Assembly: GCA_015143295.1 (NCBI GenBank)
Contig: CM026565.1
Location: forward strand, 16,316,548 to 16,380,547
Source: Tetracentron sinense
Taxonomy: Eukaryota; Streptophyta; Magnoliopsida; Trochodendrales; Trochodendraceae
Length of the DNA stretch: 64,000 bases
Reading direction: 5' to 3'
In this document: in pieces, positions 22,430 to 34,133 of the stretch
Layout of the letters: every line of letters begins with the position of its first letter
Numbering within the stretch: position 1 is the stretch's first letter
Notes under the pieces: model-generated
Databases searched by the model: none
Told to the model about the DNA's origin: nothing
Seen by the model: only the letters and a program-made list of their open reading frames with translations
Position numbers and translations under genes: made by a program

Positions 22430-25203
22430 TGTCGCGTTCCAAATTACCCCCTAGGAGTTAAGACATACTTTAGGTGTGACTATACATACCTGCCAAACCA
22501 TTCTGAAATGAACAAGACTAACATAATACTATAAAGACAATAATCAAAGTGCATAAGCTAAATCATGAGTGCGGAAGCGTATACCAAAATTTTCTTTCTT
22601 CTATAAAGGGTCTGTATTCCAAGTTAAATATACAAAACATAAACTGTAAAGGTGGACATGCCCACCTATCAAAATACAAAAGAAATATAGAGCCCACTAT
22701 GCTCAACAATAATCTAAATACGGCCATACATCCAAATCCCTATCTTCCTGCGACTGCATAGGGATAGGTGGCTCCTTCTCCTCCACATACTCTTCCTCAA
22801 CACAAGGCTCAGGGTTGAGGGCATCCATGGTACCTACCGACATAAAAGTACGACTGAATATGGAATATTCAATGGGTACAAGCTACCAACTAACAATAGT
22901 AATAATGAGCTACATTAACAATGAATGAATACAATTCATAATATCCATATTTGAAGCATCACAACATCAATAAGTTAAGCAATACAAGATCAAAAATCAA
23001 AGCAATACGATGATCATGGCATGCATGAAATAATGCTTGTCGTGTTAAAACTTGTTCTTGAAAATAGTTTTTCTTGTTTTTCAAAACATGTTTGTCATAT
23101 TAAAACTTGTTCTTGTATCATGGGAATCACACATGTCTTGCTTGTCTTGTTTTGGAATCACACTTGTCATGTTTGTCTTGTCATGTCTTGACATGTTCTT
23201 GACTTGCCTTACTTGTTTTCTTGTGAGCCAGAGGTTAGTGCCCTTGTAGCGACTTGTGAGTCAGGAATGTAAATTCCCTTCAGTGAAATATATATATAGA
23301 AAAGGTTACAGCAACCTCCTTGATCAGCCCGATATCCGGCATGATCAACTGGTTTTCTTGTGAGCCAGGTATGACATATCTTGCGATATGCCCTACCCTT
23401 GATCTGTCCGATGTCCGGCTTTATCATTCATGCTTGTTTACTTGTGAGCCAGGTATGACATATCTTGTGATTGCCCTACCCTTCACCACCCCGATATCTG
23501 GTTTTTTCATTCGTATCATGAATCACATTCTTGTTCTTCTACTTTCTTGTGTACATATACTTTAGGAAAACCGATTCATGGATGCATGTGTGTGTGTGTA
23601 ACATTTGTAGTAAACATGATGACATGCTTGAATAAAAGGATCACATGGGTGTATCATTTTGATTCCTAACATAATCATGTGAGAATTTATACTAGTATAT
23701 ATGACATTGGATAAATTACAATTTTAGGAAAAAACTACATAAATTATACTTTCATGTTCTTTATTAATTCCGTTTAATTCTCATTTATGTATTTCATCGG
23801 ACACATGTCATATAATGCTTTCATGGCCATTTTATTCAAGTTCTTATGTCCATACCTTTCATCAACAAATGTGGTATGTTCATTATGTGTACATTTCCCT
23901 TCCATCATTTGTCATCACACATTCATCACATCCATACGGCATCCAATCGCCTCAACCATACATTCCCACACATCCACACCATTTTCATTTATCTTGTTCA
24001 TTTTAGGGATAATTGTGTATCTCAAGGAAAATGAAGCATGCAAGATCAAAATCAACATTTTTGAAAGAGAAACCTAGGTTATTACTAAGCTAGTTAGTAA
24101 GGGTGTACTAACCGTGGAAAACTCAAATCTCTTTGGTTGCGAACCCTAGAAAGCTTGAGGAAACTTGAAGAAGTAAGATCCAAGCTTCTAGGTTGGAGAT
24201 CCAAGCTTTTGAAAGGTTTGGAAAAGAGAAGGCCAAACTCTACCTCCTTGGGCTCGATCCCCGTGGTTTAGCTCATGCGAATCCCCTTGGTTTGCAAGAT
24301 CCTTGCTTCCCTTAATGATCTTGAGAAGCTTGTAGATGGGATTTGGGGATTTTCTTAATCTTGAGAAAAACCCCTTTTGAAAACCCTAGGTTTCTTGGTT
24401 TTTCTCTCAAAAGTTTTTTCTCAAAGTGTGAGAACTTTTAATCCCACGAAAGTTGGGTATTTATAGGATTAGGTTTGAAGAATCACGCATATACCCCGTT
24501 AAAATCCCTTATTTGCGATTTCCAGCATGTACTCGTCGACTAGTGGACTCCAGTCATCGACGAGTGGGTTGCATTCGTCAACGAGTGGCTAAAAATTGAC
24601 GACGAACTGCAAAATTTTGGGTTCTGTTTGGTACACTCATCGATGAGTCCAGTGCACTCGGCGACGAGTAGATACTCTGACTGGGTAGAGTTTTACCCAC
24701 TTTAATATTTTAGCCATAACGTTTGACTCGCTTATTGGATTTTAACGATTTAAGTTGCGTTGGATTTATATTTGATAGGGCAATAACTTTCATGTTTTAC
24801 AAATTTTCTAATTCTTCTGGCTTCATGGACCAATTTTCCCTTGAAGCTGACTGGTCTGCAATTGGATTTCAACAGTCCAGATTTTCAGCAGACCAAATTT
24901 CAGAAATCCAACATTTAACTTAACCCCGACCCAAAATATGGAAAAATTATTAACATGAACCTTGAAGAGGGTTTCAATACCTTTCCAAAAATTTAAGAAT
25001 CATTGAATTCTGATAAGCGGTGGAAAAACTAGAGCTATTCAAAGTTGAGGGTATGTTAAGGCATAACCCTTATTAGTACTTAAGAGTATTCCATACTCTT
25101 ACTTCCTTCATTCCGAACACCCATACACTTAAAAAGACATATTTAAAGCTTTAATACATATCATCATTCATCGTACTAAGCCATTAAGATCCAGGGTTCT
25201 ACA
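22430..25203 (-). mobile_element. 5' LTR of G
   Basis: 2,774 bp, minus strand TGTAGAACCC... to ...GCGACA. It contains a TATA box (about 24,459-24,467), a palindromic array around 24,531-24,675 (words such as actcgtcgactagtgg), the conserved U3 block (24,713-24,800) and a tandem repeat at 23,219-23,520. Its promoter would read leftward into gag. Confidence 0.92.
23219..23520. repeat. Tandem repeat of about 85 bp in G 5' LTR
   Basis: Units share cttgtgagccaggtatg, then ccctaccctt and ccgatgtccgg. Three more or less complete units are here; two are in the 3' LTR (18,000-18,210). Confidence 0.75.
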
Positions 25204-25208
25204 TTATC

Positions 25209-26343
25209 TATCTGGGTTGCTAGAGTGAAAGCCCCTACTGCTAATAGCCAGGACTACCTACCTAGATAATGTGAAAGCCATCATTGCATGAAAAGATATG
25301 TTCAAATAAAGAACATCAAAATAAATCTTACAAAGTTTTGAGGTATTTGACTAAAAGTAAAAGAAAAATATTGAGTCAAATAAAATGGATAGAGGAGCAC
25401 CAAAATGTAAAAAATCAGTATATCTAGATCTATCTAGGTTTGACTTCTAAGATTTGTATCTCCGGAGTCCCCTTAGTGGTTACTTTCATATCCTTGGAAA
25501 TGGAAAGAAACCTTGATTTAGTATCTAGTCAGACCACCACTACAGGCATATTGCTTCACTTTTGAACTGTTCACTAAATGTGACTAAGTGAATTGGCTAT
25601 GCTTTAGCATTCCGTGAGATTTAGTTAGATGTGTATCCTCAGTCGGACTAACTAATCATGTTCTTCATTGGATTCATAATTTTAAATTACTATTGCTTGG
25701 AATGCTTTTGATGCATGTTGGTGTGGCACATGATATTTTTTTTAATATTATTATGTGTTCCCTTTTTATTTGGAATGGGCCTTTCTATCATAGGTATCCT
25801 GCTTTTGGTGGTGTCCTTGATCTGAGGGGGAGAAGATCAAGTTGAGTTGTTGAGGGGGAGTTTGTGCTTTATATTGTTATTTTTTTTCCCACTCTTTAAT
25901 CCTCGCATTGTCTGCATTTGCTTGGTTGTATTGTGGTTGCCTTGATATTACACATGTGTTAAATTGGTATATTTTTTGTGATATTGACTTCATGACTACC
26001 TTTGGCAATTATGCCAAATAGGGGGAGAATGTTGGGTACTAGTTCCCTAGTTCAGTATTTCAGTATATTCCTTGCAATAACTATGTTTATCTATTTGTAT
26101 ATTCCATACATGCTTCACTGGGTGTTTTATTTATGAGCATATGCAGGTGCAAGGTTACAGCAGGCAGATCTTACTTGACAAGAGCTTCAGTGTCTTCACT
26201 TTAAGAATATTTGTCAATTGGTGTCATTTATTGTGTTGGAGTCATGTAATGACCTAACTCTCTATTTGATTTGTTTTGGGGGAGTTTTTGTCAAGTCATG
26301 TACTTCAGGTTGATTTTGCCAAGGGATTGCCAAAGGAGGAGAT
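25209..26343 (+). other. C 3' non-coding region, second part, with polypurine tract
   Basis: No coding similarity. Repeated purine words (ctgagggggagaag, aaatagggggagaatg) precede the tract ccaaaggaggagat that ends at 26,343 next to the 3' LTR. Such long 3' untranslated regions are typical of SIRE-like copia elements. Confidence 0.65.
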
Positions 26344-27059
26344 TGTAAAGTCTATGTTTTAATATTGGCTTATTCCATTGTCAAAACAGTGAGTCAAGTG
26401 TATCTTGTGTCATTGCCTTCAAGCGTCCACGACAAGTGAAGATGAAGACCGAAGATCCATTGAAAACGTTCCGATCATATCCTTCATTTCACTCATTAGG
26501 ATGGTAAGCAAGACTTAGAGATCAAAAATTACCCAAATGGAAGTGCCCATAATCATGGAATTTGGTTCCAAAATGCCTAGGAAAAAAAGAATCAGAGTAC
26601 AGGGTCTTCAAGGTGGAAAATCAGTGAAATTTCATCATTGGGTCGACCCAATCTTAAAGGATTTTATGTGGGAAAATTTGGCAGAGAGAACCCAAAAGTT
26701 GGGTCGACCCAAAGGGGAAATTGGGTCGACTGAACTGCTTAGTTGGGTCGACCCAATACCCTTTGGTTCGACCCAGTCCTTAAGGGAGTTTCTAAATTCA
26801 ATTTTGGCGACTTCTAAATGCTTGGTTTGGCTTTTCTATTTAGTAGAACCCTTCTAGTCCATGAATATGGACTTGTGGAGAGTGTTGAGAGTGCATTGGG
26901 CTACCTCTAGAGTACTCATAAACTCTGAAATTATTTTCTCTCCTTCTCTTTTGTTAGTTGCTCTAGAGATGCAAGTTTTACCATTCTAATCTTTGTAACT
27001 TACTTCGGTTGATCCTCAAGCTTTTGTTGGGATCACTCTAGAGTTATCTTAAAACCGTC
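26344..27059 (+). mobile_element. C 3' LTR, left piece
   Basis: Starts TGTAAAGTCTATG after a polypurine tract and matches the inverted solo LTR ending at 30,266. It holds an array of TTGGGTCGACCCAA palindromes at 26,640-26,780. It is interrupted at 27,059 by solo LTR D2 and continues at 30,774. Confidence 0.85.
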
Positions 27060-30000
27060 TGTTAGATATGATGCCTAGAAAAGTCATTTATATTGTAAGA
27101 TTCTTGTTAATTAGATTAATAGAGACATCTTCTTTATCTATTGTGTATTCATTATAGGTAATTGACCATGATCATGAGATGATCTATACGATATGAGATA
27201 TCGATAAAGGTCTATAGGATATATTGTAGGAAAGCTATGTGATGGGACTATCACAGGCAGATATAGCTTTTCAGTTCCTTATACCTTGTATAGTCACAGC
27301 TATGGGTGAAGCTGGGCACTTCACTTATATGGCTGCCACTATGCTAAGATATTCTCAATAGTTGAGATGTAGTTTTATCTCAAATTATTGTAATGAAGAC
27401 TATACATTAGCATATGAGTATTTAAATGTACACTGACTAATTGCATGCAATGAGAGACCTCTTGTATAAACATACTATCAGATAGTTGGTCTCTCATTTA
27501 CACTGAACAGTTTTAATGATCCTTTGATCTGATGAGTTCATTTATAACTAGGCAGTAATCTGACTGTTTTGATTCCACCAAAGTACTCTTTACCTTAGGG
27601 AATACGATACAGTGACAGTTGGATAGTTAGAAAGTTGTTCGAGTCATGATGAATTTCAAACAAAAAATCCATACTCATTAAATTGAGAGATTATCCAAGT
27701 TCAGGATAAGACAACTGATTAAGCTTAAATCCTGCGCAGGTAATTTTGAAACAAAATAAGTTTGAAATATATTTTTATTAAAATATATTATACTTATAAA
27801 AAGCTTTTCTCAAAATGTTTTACATGAGAAAAAGTTTCTCATGGCTTAATCAGAAGTCTTGGAAACCCAGATGATTTGCAATGGGCTATAAGTTAGATAG
27901 TATAAATAATCTCGAAGGCCCATTATGGATAATGTAATTGGAAGGATCAATTGAATTAAAAAGTTCATGTGGCGGGATCCTTAATAGTTAATGTTCTTAC
28001 ACTGGGATTCAATTGCAATATAGATAACTCACGTTACTTGCAATTACAATGTAATTCTTATTTAGGGTCAATGGGATAACATTGGGTAAGCCAAGGTTAG
28101 AATGTCCCAAATCAATCTGTGGAGATGCTCATATAAGAAATACAAGCTCAATAGTAGATTAAATATTAATCTATAAATTAAATGATTAAATGTTAATTAT
28201 TAATAGAATGGATTAAAAGTTAATCTATGGCTTAAATTAATTGTTAATTTAAATTAAAAAATAATATTTATAATTATTTAATTAACATTAAATAAGGGGA
28301 AATGGGTTTGACCCATATCCATTAAACCCATAAAATATGGACCTTATTAGTGGGCCCAAGCCCATGGATTAAAACCCTAGGGTGGGGCACCCACTTGGTG
28401 TTTCCTAATTGGATTAGGATAATGTTAGTTGAGTAATTATTGTTTATAAAGTCCTTAAATTATGGGATTAGATTCCAATCTTGTTAAACAAGAAACAAAA
28501 GAGAAAAACATAGAGTTTTATTAAAACTTGGAGACCAAGCCTCTAGGACTCACGCACCCCATAAGCTCATGCCCACCCCATTGTGGGGTTTCCGATTTGG
28601 ATTTTGATTCCTAATTATTAGGAATTTGTTAGGTTGTTGGGAATCCTAAAATCTAGGAATTAGTTACACCTCCTTTAATTATAGAATCCTTTTAGGAAAA
28701 GGAATCTCGAATTAGAAGCTTTGTAACAACTAATTAATTATGAATTAATTAGAAGTCCATTATTTAGTAACTAAAAACAAATCGGTGAACCTCAAATCTG
28801 ATATTTGAGTTGAGAATCTCACAAGTTCAAGGGGATGGTTCGGTTTCCCTAAAAGCCTATCTACCCTTTTGATGATTTTAACAATTAAGTTATTAGCTTA
28901 CGGGATGATAAAATTTAAGTGAGAAAATAGAAAACCAAGAAAACCATAACACAAGGATTTTTACATGGAAACCCTTCCGGGAAAAACCACGGGACCTAGT
29001 CCAGCCATGAGAATCCACTAAGACAAACTAAACAAGAACTTACAAGACTCGAACTTGACTCCTTCGGACTTGACACTACGATCCTTCAGTTCTTAGTCCA
29101 CCACGCCTCGAAAAGTCATCACATACTCACAAGTCCTGTGATCAACCGCAGTCACTCGTACTTCTCTTTGTGTCTCGAAAACAGTCCACGATCTTCTGAT
29201 CGATCTCCGTCAATAACGGCTTCGGATTCCACCGACCAAAACAAACATCCACGATCCTTCTTGGATCGATCTCATTTGCAAAGGATCTGGAACACTCCAA
29301 CCAAGATGTTTAATCCAGAATGGGTTGATGGTTTTATAAAAATCAACACCTAGATGGACTCCTTCAAAGGACTAGTCCAAACAAGCAAAATTAGAACATT
29401 GGGCTTGCAAACTCTAGGTTGAATGCACTAACAAAGGGGGTAGAGAAAGATAAATCTCATAGGTTCTATAACCTCTAGAGAAACTTAAAAGTGCTCTCCA
29501 CACACTCCCCAAGTTCTAATTTTTGTATTGGAAGGGTTCTAGATATAGAGGGAATTCAAAAACATGGTTTAGAAGTTGCTAAAATAGTTTAAAAACCAAA
29601 GAGGCATTAAAAAAAGAAATTTGGAAAAATTTTCATATCAGGGTCGACCCTGGGGGTTACTTGGGTCGACCCAACTACCCCACTTAGTTCGACCCAAGTA
29701 TCCTCTGGGGTTGACCCTCATTTATGTAAGCTACTGCCAATTTTCACCATACAAATTTTTGGCAATTCAAGGTCGACCCAAAACACCCAAGGTGGACCCT
29801 AAGGTGAAAAACGATTTTTAAACTTCATTTTTACCTCTCACTCCCTTCACAAAAGTTATAAATATTTTCGACACGGTCGATTTGACATATTATAGAGAAA
29901 AATCCAAGCTACGGTTTGGGAGATATGCCTCCTACAAGAAACCTTGGTTTTTTGAAAAATTTTAGAATTTTAAACAAGTTTTGCACTACTTATCTCATCA

Positions 30001-30768
30001 CCTAGGGTCCGTATGATTAGTCTAGGACACTTACCACCTAAGGCATCATGTTAGGTTTATTCTAAGTCACTTCCCACCTATAGTAGCATAGTATCTAGGT
30101 CACTTACCATCCTATGAAGGAAATGTTCAACCGAGTCGATCAACGGTCTTCAACGCTCTTCAACTTTACTTGTCGTGGATGCTTAACGACAATGACACAA
30201 GATAGACACCTAGACTTACTTGTTTTGACACCAGAATAAGCTAACACATAAAACATGGACTTTACAGCAACTCTCTAAAAAGGGATGTTTCCTAATTTGT
30301 GTAGGATTGGAATAAGATTCTAATCTCTATAAAATCCCCAACTGTAGGAGAAATAATTATTCATTAATTTTCTCTCCCCTCTCAAAAACCATGAGCCTCT
30401 ACAAGGGAGATCTCTCTCCCTCCAATTTCGTGAGTCCTCCCCTTTGGTATTTTCAAGTTTTGAAGCTAGGGTTTTGAACCCTTAGTGTTTCAGTGATAGA
30501 AAGTCTACACCAACATTTCTTCTTCTCTAACCAAGAAAAGATTCAAAGGCTTCGTGGGGATAGCGAAGAACAAGGATCGAGCTTCGAGTATTTCTTTAAG
30601 AAATCTCTACAAAGAGTTCTGACTAATCGAGTTGGTTTTTCTTCACCGGTGAACATCATTCATCGAGGGAATTATCTAAACATGTAGAGAGAATAATTTG
30701 TATTCTATGGTGTAAAGATCCTCGGGATCCAGTATTCTGCATAAATTTTTTTATCTAGATTCTTTACA
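27060..30768 (+). mobile_element. D2, solo LTR of copia family D, itself interrupted
   Basis: TGTTAGAT at 27,060 to GATTCTTTACA at 30,768, flanked by a near-exact duplication ccgtc/ccatc (27,055-27,059 and 30,769-30,773). Sequence matches the D LTRs at 50,457-52,641 and 60,665-62,976. Subtracting the inner insertion (28,772-30,266 plus 5 bp) leaves about 2.2 kb, the family length. It sits in the 3' LTR of C. Confidence 0.88.
28772..30266 (-). mobile_element. C-minus, solo LTR of the C family, inverted, inside D2
   Basis: Minus strand starts TGTAAAGTCCATG at 30,266. It matches the C 3' LTR along its length, including the GGGTCGACCC array (29,640-29,800) and a segment around gggacctagtcc. Flanks gtaac/gcaac (28,767-28,771 and 30,267-30,271) differ at one base. 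The expected terminal CA appears as TA at 28,772. With the C 3' LTR it forms a large inverted repeat around D2. Confidence 0.82.
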
Positions 30769-30773
30769 CCATC

Positions 30774-31315
30774 AACCCGTTTTGGAAGGAACAAATTGGT
30801 CAGAGTGTTCAGGAGCCTTTATAAAGGAGATTAATCCGCGAAGGATCGTGGTTGTGTGATTTGGTTAGTGGAATCCGAAGCCATCATTGATGGAGATCGA
30901 TCGTGGAGATCGTGGTTGTCGAGACACAAGAGAAGAACAGGCTATTGCGGTAGATTGCTAGTCTTGCGAGATCGTGATTACATATTGAGGTGTGGAGGAC
31001 TAGCCATGGATCAAGGAAGTCGAGTCCTATTTGATTGAGGTTTGAGTCATTGAGTATCTGGTACTTTGTCTTAGTGGATTCTCATTACTGGATTAGGTCC
31101 CGTGGTTTTTCTCGGAAGGGTTTCCACGTAAAAATTACTTCTATTGTGGTTTGCTTGTTTCTCTTATGCCGCACTTAAGTTCATAATCCCTTAATTAATA
31201 ATTTGATTGCATAATCTTAAAAAATGTAGAAAGACTTATAGGGAGACCTAACCATCCCCTTGAATTTGTGAGTTCTCAACTCAAACATTAGATTTGAGGT
31301 TCACCAGATTTTTCA
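30774..31315 (+). mobile_element. C 3' LTR, right piece
   Basis: Continues the LTR after D2. It contains ggtcccgtggtttttctc and a gtttccacgtaaaaa-type stretch common in R/U5 of plant copia LTRs, and ends TTTTTCA at 31,315. The next bases (aatct) match element B's LTR. Confidence 0.82.
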
Positions 31316-31356
31316 AATCTTGATCTGGAATGAGGGTTAAAATTTTGGTACTCACA
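31316..31356 (+). mobile_element. B 5' LTR, last 41 bp
   Basis: Matches the last bases of the B 3' LTR (tcttgatc, then ttttggtactcaca). The remainder should lie left of element C's 5' LTR. Confidence 0.85.
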
Positions 31357-31358
31357 AC

Positions 31359-31376
31359 TGGCGACTCTACTGGGGA
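31359..31376 (+). promoter_or_regulatory. Primer-binding site of B
   Basis: TGGCGACTCTACTGGGGA, one base different from the site of A; it starts 2 nt after the LTR end. Confidence 0.88.
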
Positions 31377-32443
31377 TCATTTAACCCAAAACCTAAGTCT
31401 GAATCAAATACCCGGGAAACCAAATCAGAAGCTTTCAATTTCGTCTATATGTTAACTCGTATATTTGTTATTATTTGAACTTCAGACATTTGTTTGCAAA
31501 CTTAGCAAAATGCCCAGGATTCCATTTTTTTTATTCATATCTGATTTTGATTAATGCATTCATATTCATTTCATGATAGAATAAAAACCCATCACCTATC
31601 TAGTTTGGATCCAGTAAACTTACAATCGTAGGATGTTTACCCCCGACGATGGAGCCCAGAGATCTGTGGAAAGCACTGGTTGTAGACCGATGGATGTTTA
31701 TCCCCGGTAACGCAACTCGTCTTTCCCACTTGTACCAATCATCCTTTTTCAGGTATGTTCTATATCGGGGAGTTGCATATACGGTCAAGTGCTCCTCAAC
31801 CTTATAGTCAAAACCCTGCATACACAAGCATAAGCATATAGACGAAGAATCTCTGTTTGGGCATAAACTAAGAACTACCCATCAGGAGGGATAACCTTAT
31901 CCCTATTTTGTTCTTGGTTTAAGCCACTCCTGCATCTTTGTTCAGGTATAGGGATAATTGTATCGCTATACCCAACCTTTTAGGGGCCTTGTATGAGTCT
32001 TGATTGCTAGATAGGTCTAACCCTAATCTATTCTTTAGCCAACATCGTGTGAGGTCTAAAACCCTAGACCCTAAATAAATCATAACTCATTGATTTATTT
32101 TGATCTTAACCCAATGGGATCTGGATCCCTACAACCCAGATCAGTCAAATAGATCTCTATCCACTCATCCCATTGAGTCACACACGTTGAGTTGGCTCAC
32201 CCTTGTCTGAGTATCATAACTAAGTCATTTCAATTCATTTCATAAATGATTCTTTTCAATTCAATTCAAGATTTATAAAGGATTCAATTCATTTAATTCA
32301 ATTCATAAGGTTCAAGTTCAAAAATAATTCAATTCATCTTGTTCTTGTCATCATCAGCATTCTATTAATCATCATCGTCATCATATAATTCAAGTCTTGT
32401 CATCATCCACCTCATTCATTTCATCTCCAATTATAGTACATTC
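31377..32443 (+). other. B leader
   Basis: Untranslated leader of about 1.07 kb. It contains the motif shared with A (31,731-31,787). The minus-strand ORF at 31,600-31,827 crosses this motif and is not a gene. The region 32,220-32,440 is rich in ttcaattcatt words. Confidence 0.65.
31731..31787 (+). promoter_or_regulatory. Conserved leader motif of Tat-like elements (copy in B)
   Basis: Reads CCTTTTTCAGGTATGTTC in the centre and GCATATACGGT at the end; the counterpart in A is at 8,854-8,910 on the minus strand. See the findings. Confidence 0.6.
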
Positions 32444-34133
32444 ATGAGTCGGAGATTTACTCGTTCTATAACTAAAGCACTTGCTCTTACACAAGCAGAG
32501 CAAGAAAAAGAGTACCCCAAAGATTTACCATTAGCACTCTCAGAGATGGAGCATGAAGAAGCACCACCTGACATGTCCACCGCACAAGCTTTGGATAATG
32601 CACGCAAAATTCATGCAATCAATGGTTCAATCACTGTAATCTTTGAATCCCTGAACAGTCTTACCATGGCACAAGCGTCTAACCGTCCCATTCTTCAACC
32701 AGGACCTTCATCTGTTGAACAACCTACCAAATCATCCCCCAATCCTCAACCCACTGATGACCTAAACATTGGCCAGTATGACCAACCTGCTGATGAAGTA
32801 AACCAAGCCCCGCCTTTTACAGCTTTACCAAACTCGCTCACCCCAAAGATAGCATGATTCATAACGAATCAGTAAGAGCAGATGAAAAAAGTTCAAGAAT
32901 AACTCAGGCAGATGCAAAAGGGGAAAACAATCTAGGAAATTGATTTCTCAGATTTGACTTTCTATACCACAATAGTAGCTTAGGCAAATGCAAAAGGGAA
33001 AAGCAGTCCAAAGGAATGATTTCTCAAATTTGACCTTCTATATCGGGGCAGCAGCGTCTGAAAAATTCAAAGTACCAACCTTTGAGAAATAAGATGGTAA
33101 GGGGTATCCTCGTACTCACCTCAGGCTCTACTACGGAGACATGCTTGGCCACGATGGCAACCCTGCACTACTAGTCTAATGCTTCCAGAAGAGTTTGACC
33201 TGTCCAGCTTTGAGATGGTTCACGTCACTGGATTTAAAAAGGACCAAGACATGGAAGGACCTGACAACTACATTTGTTGAACATTACTCTTTCAATATGG
33301 AGCTCCTGCCACAAAAGGGTGACTTTGAGCTCATGTTCCAAAAACCTGATGAGTCATTCATCGAGTATACAGCCCGATGGAGGGAGATGGCCGCCATAAT
33401 GAGAATTTCCCTACCCAACAATGAGCTAATAGACACATTTCTCAAGACTCTTAAGCAACCTTACTCTACCTTGCTCGCTATAGTTCAGACCTCAGATTTT
33501 TCAATAGTAGTCTGAAGTGGGGCCGGTATTAAAGCATCCATCCGACCTAGGTCTACACATTCTGCATTATACTAAGAGTCACCACAAGCTGAAGGCAGCA
33601 ACAATAACAAGTCCGAAGGGAGACATGACCCCAGGAAGAGAGAAACAGATGTCCAAATGGTAACACCTGTAACACTAATCCGAGTTGCTAATCTTGGGGT
33701 ACTAACACCGCAGGCCCCTAATTAGCATCAAGTTCAGCAGCCAGTTTAATCCCAGTACCAAGCCCAGGGTCAAAGCCAGCAGCACGGGCCAAACATGTAA
33801 TTTACTCATCTCACCTACACACTTAGTCAGCTCCTTCCACTCCTCATTCGAAGTAAGCTGGTTGAACCCAAAGCTCCAACCGCCATACCTAACCCAATAC
33901 CCCAGTATTTCTGTATGGATCATTACTGTGACTTTCATCAAGGACTAGGGCATATAACCGACCGTTGTCGAGCATTGCAGCATTTAATCCAAGATCTACT
34001 CGACCAGGGGAAGGTTGAGTTAGCTCCCGGCAACACCAACATCCTTCAAGCCCCCATGCCACCACATAATGACCAAGCTAACCACATCCAACCCGCCCAA
34101 CCCATCCAACCAGCCATGCCTGTGCCATTCTGA
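32444..34133 (+). pseudogene. B gag
   Basis: ATG at 32,444 opens a 137-codon frame with a Pro/Gln-rich C-end. The gag core is recognisable downstream in changed frames: RTHLRLYYGDMLGH near 33,110, then EYTARWREM and TLKQPYSTLLAI (33,195-33,515), as in A gag. A zinc-knuckle-like segment, YCDFHQGLGHITDRC, follows at about 33,925-33,970, then a Pro/His-rich tail ending at 34,133. Several stops and frameshifts make it non-functional. Gag packages element RNA; a non-autonomous element needs at least RNA that partner Gag can use. Confidence 0.78.

Larger units (their letters stand above)
14922..25203 (-). mobile_element. Element G, internally deleted Tekay-like chromovirus (Ty3/gypsy)
   Basis: Minus-strand element with an exact 5-bp target duplication, ttatc (14,917-14,921 and 25,204-25,208). 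Its 5' LTR is 25,203-22,430 and its 3' LTR is 19,878-14,922, the latter enlarged by solo LTR H. The internal region is only about 2.55 kb: tRNA-Met primer site, gag, then directly the RNase H-integrase border, integrase and chromodomain. Protease, RT and most of RNase H are gone. The LTRs differ at many positions and in repeat number, so G is much older than element I. It sits inside element C. Confidence 0.92.
11538..31315 (+). mobile_element. Element C, pol-less SIRE-like Ty1/copia retrotransposon (visible part)
   Basis: After removing the nested elements, C consists of a gag C-terminus (11,543-11,884 and 14,177-14,305), about 1.75 kb of non-coding 3' sequence (14,306-14,921 and 25,209-26,343), a polypurine tract, and a 3' LTR in two pieces (26,344-27,059 and 30,774-31,315). 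No protease, integrase or RT is present, so C would need enzymes supplied in trans. Its right end abuts element B sequence (aatct and onward), so C inserted into B's 5' LTR. The gag N-terminus and 5' LTR must lie left of element A, outside the window. Confidence 0.75.

Noticed and set aside
18492-24077. Pairs of similar ORFs near 18,500 and 23,800
   Set aside because: They are the two LTRs of G; no domain, and A/T-rich low-complexity translation.
31600-31827. Minus-strand ORF in the B leader, similar to one in A
   Set aside because: The similarity is the non-coding leader motif; in both elements the ORF would be antisense and is not kept over its length.
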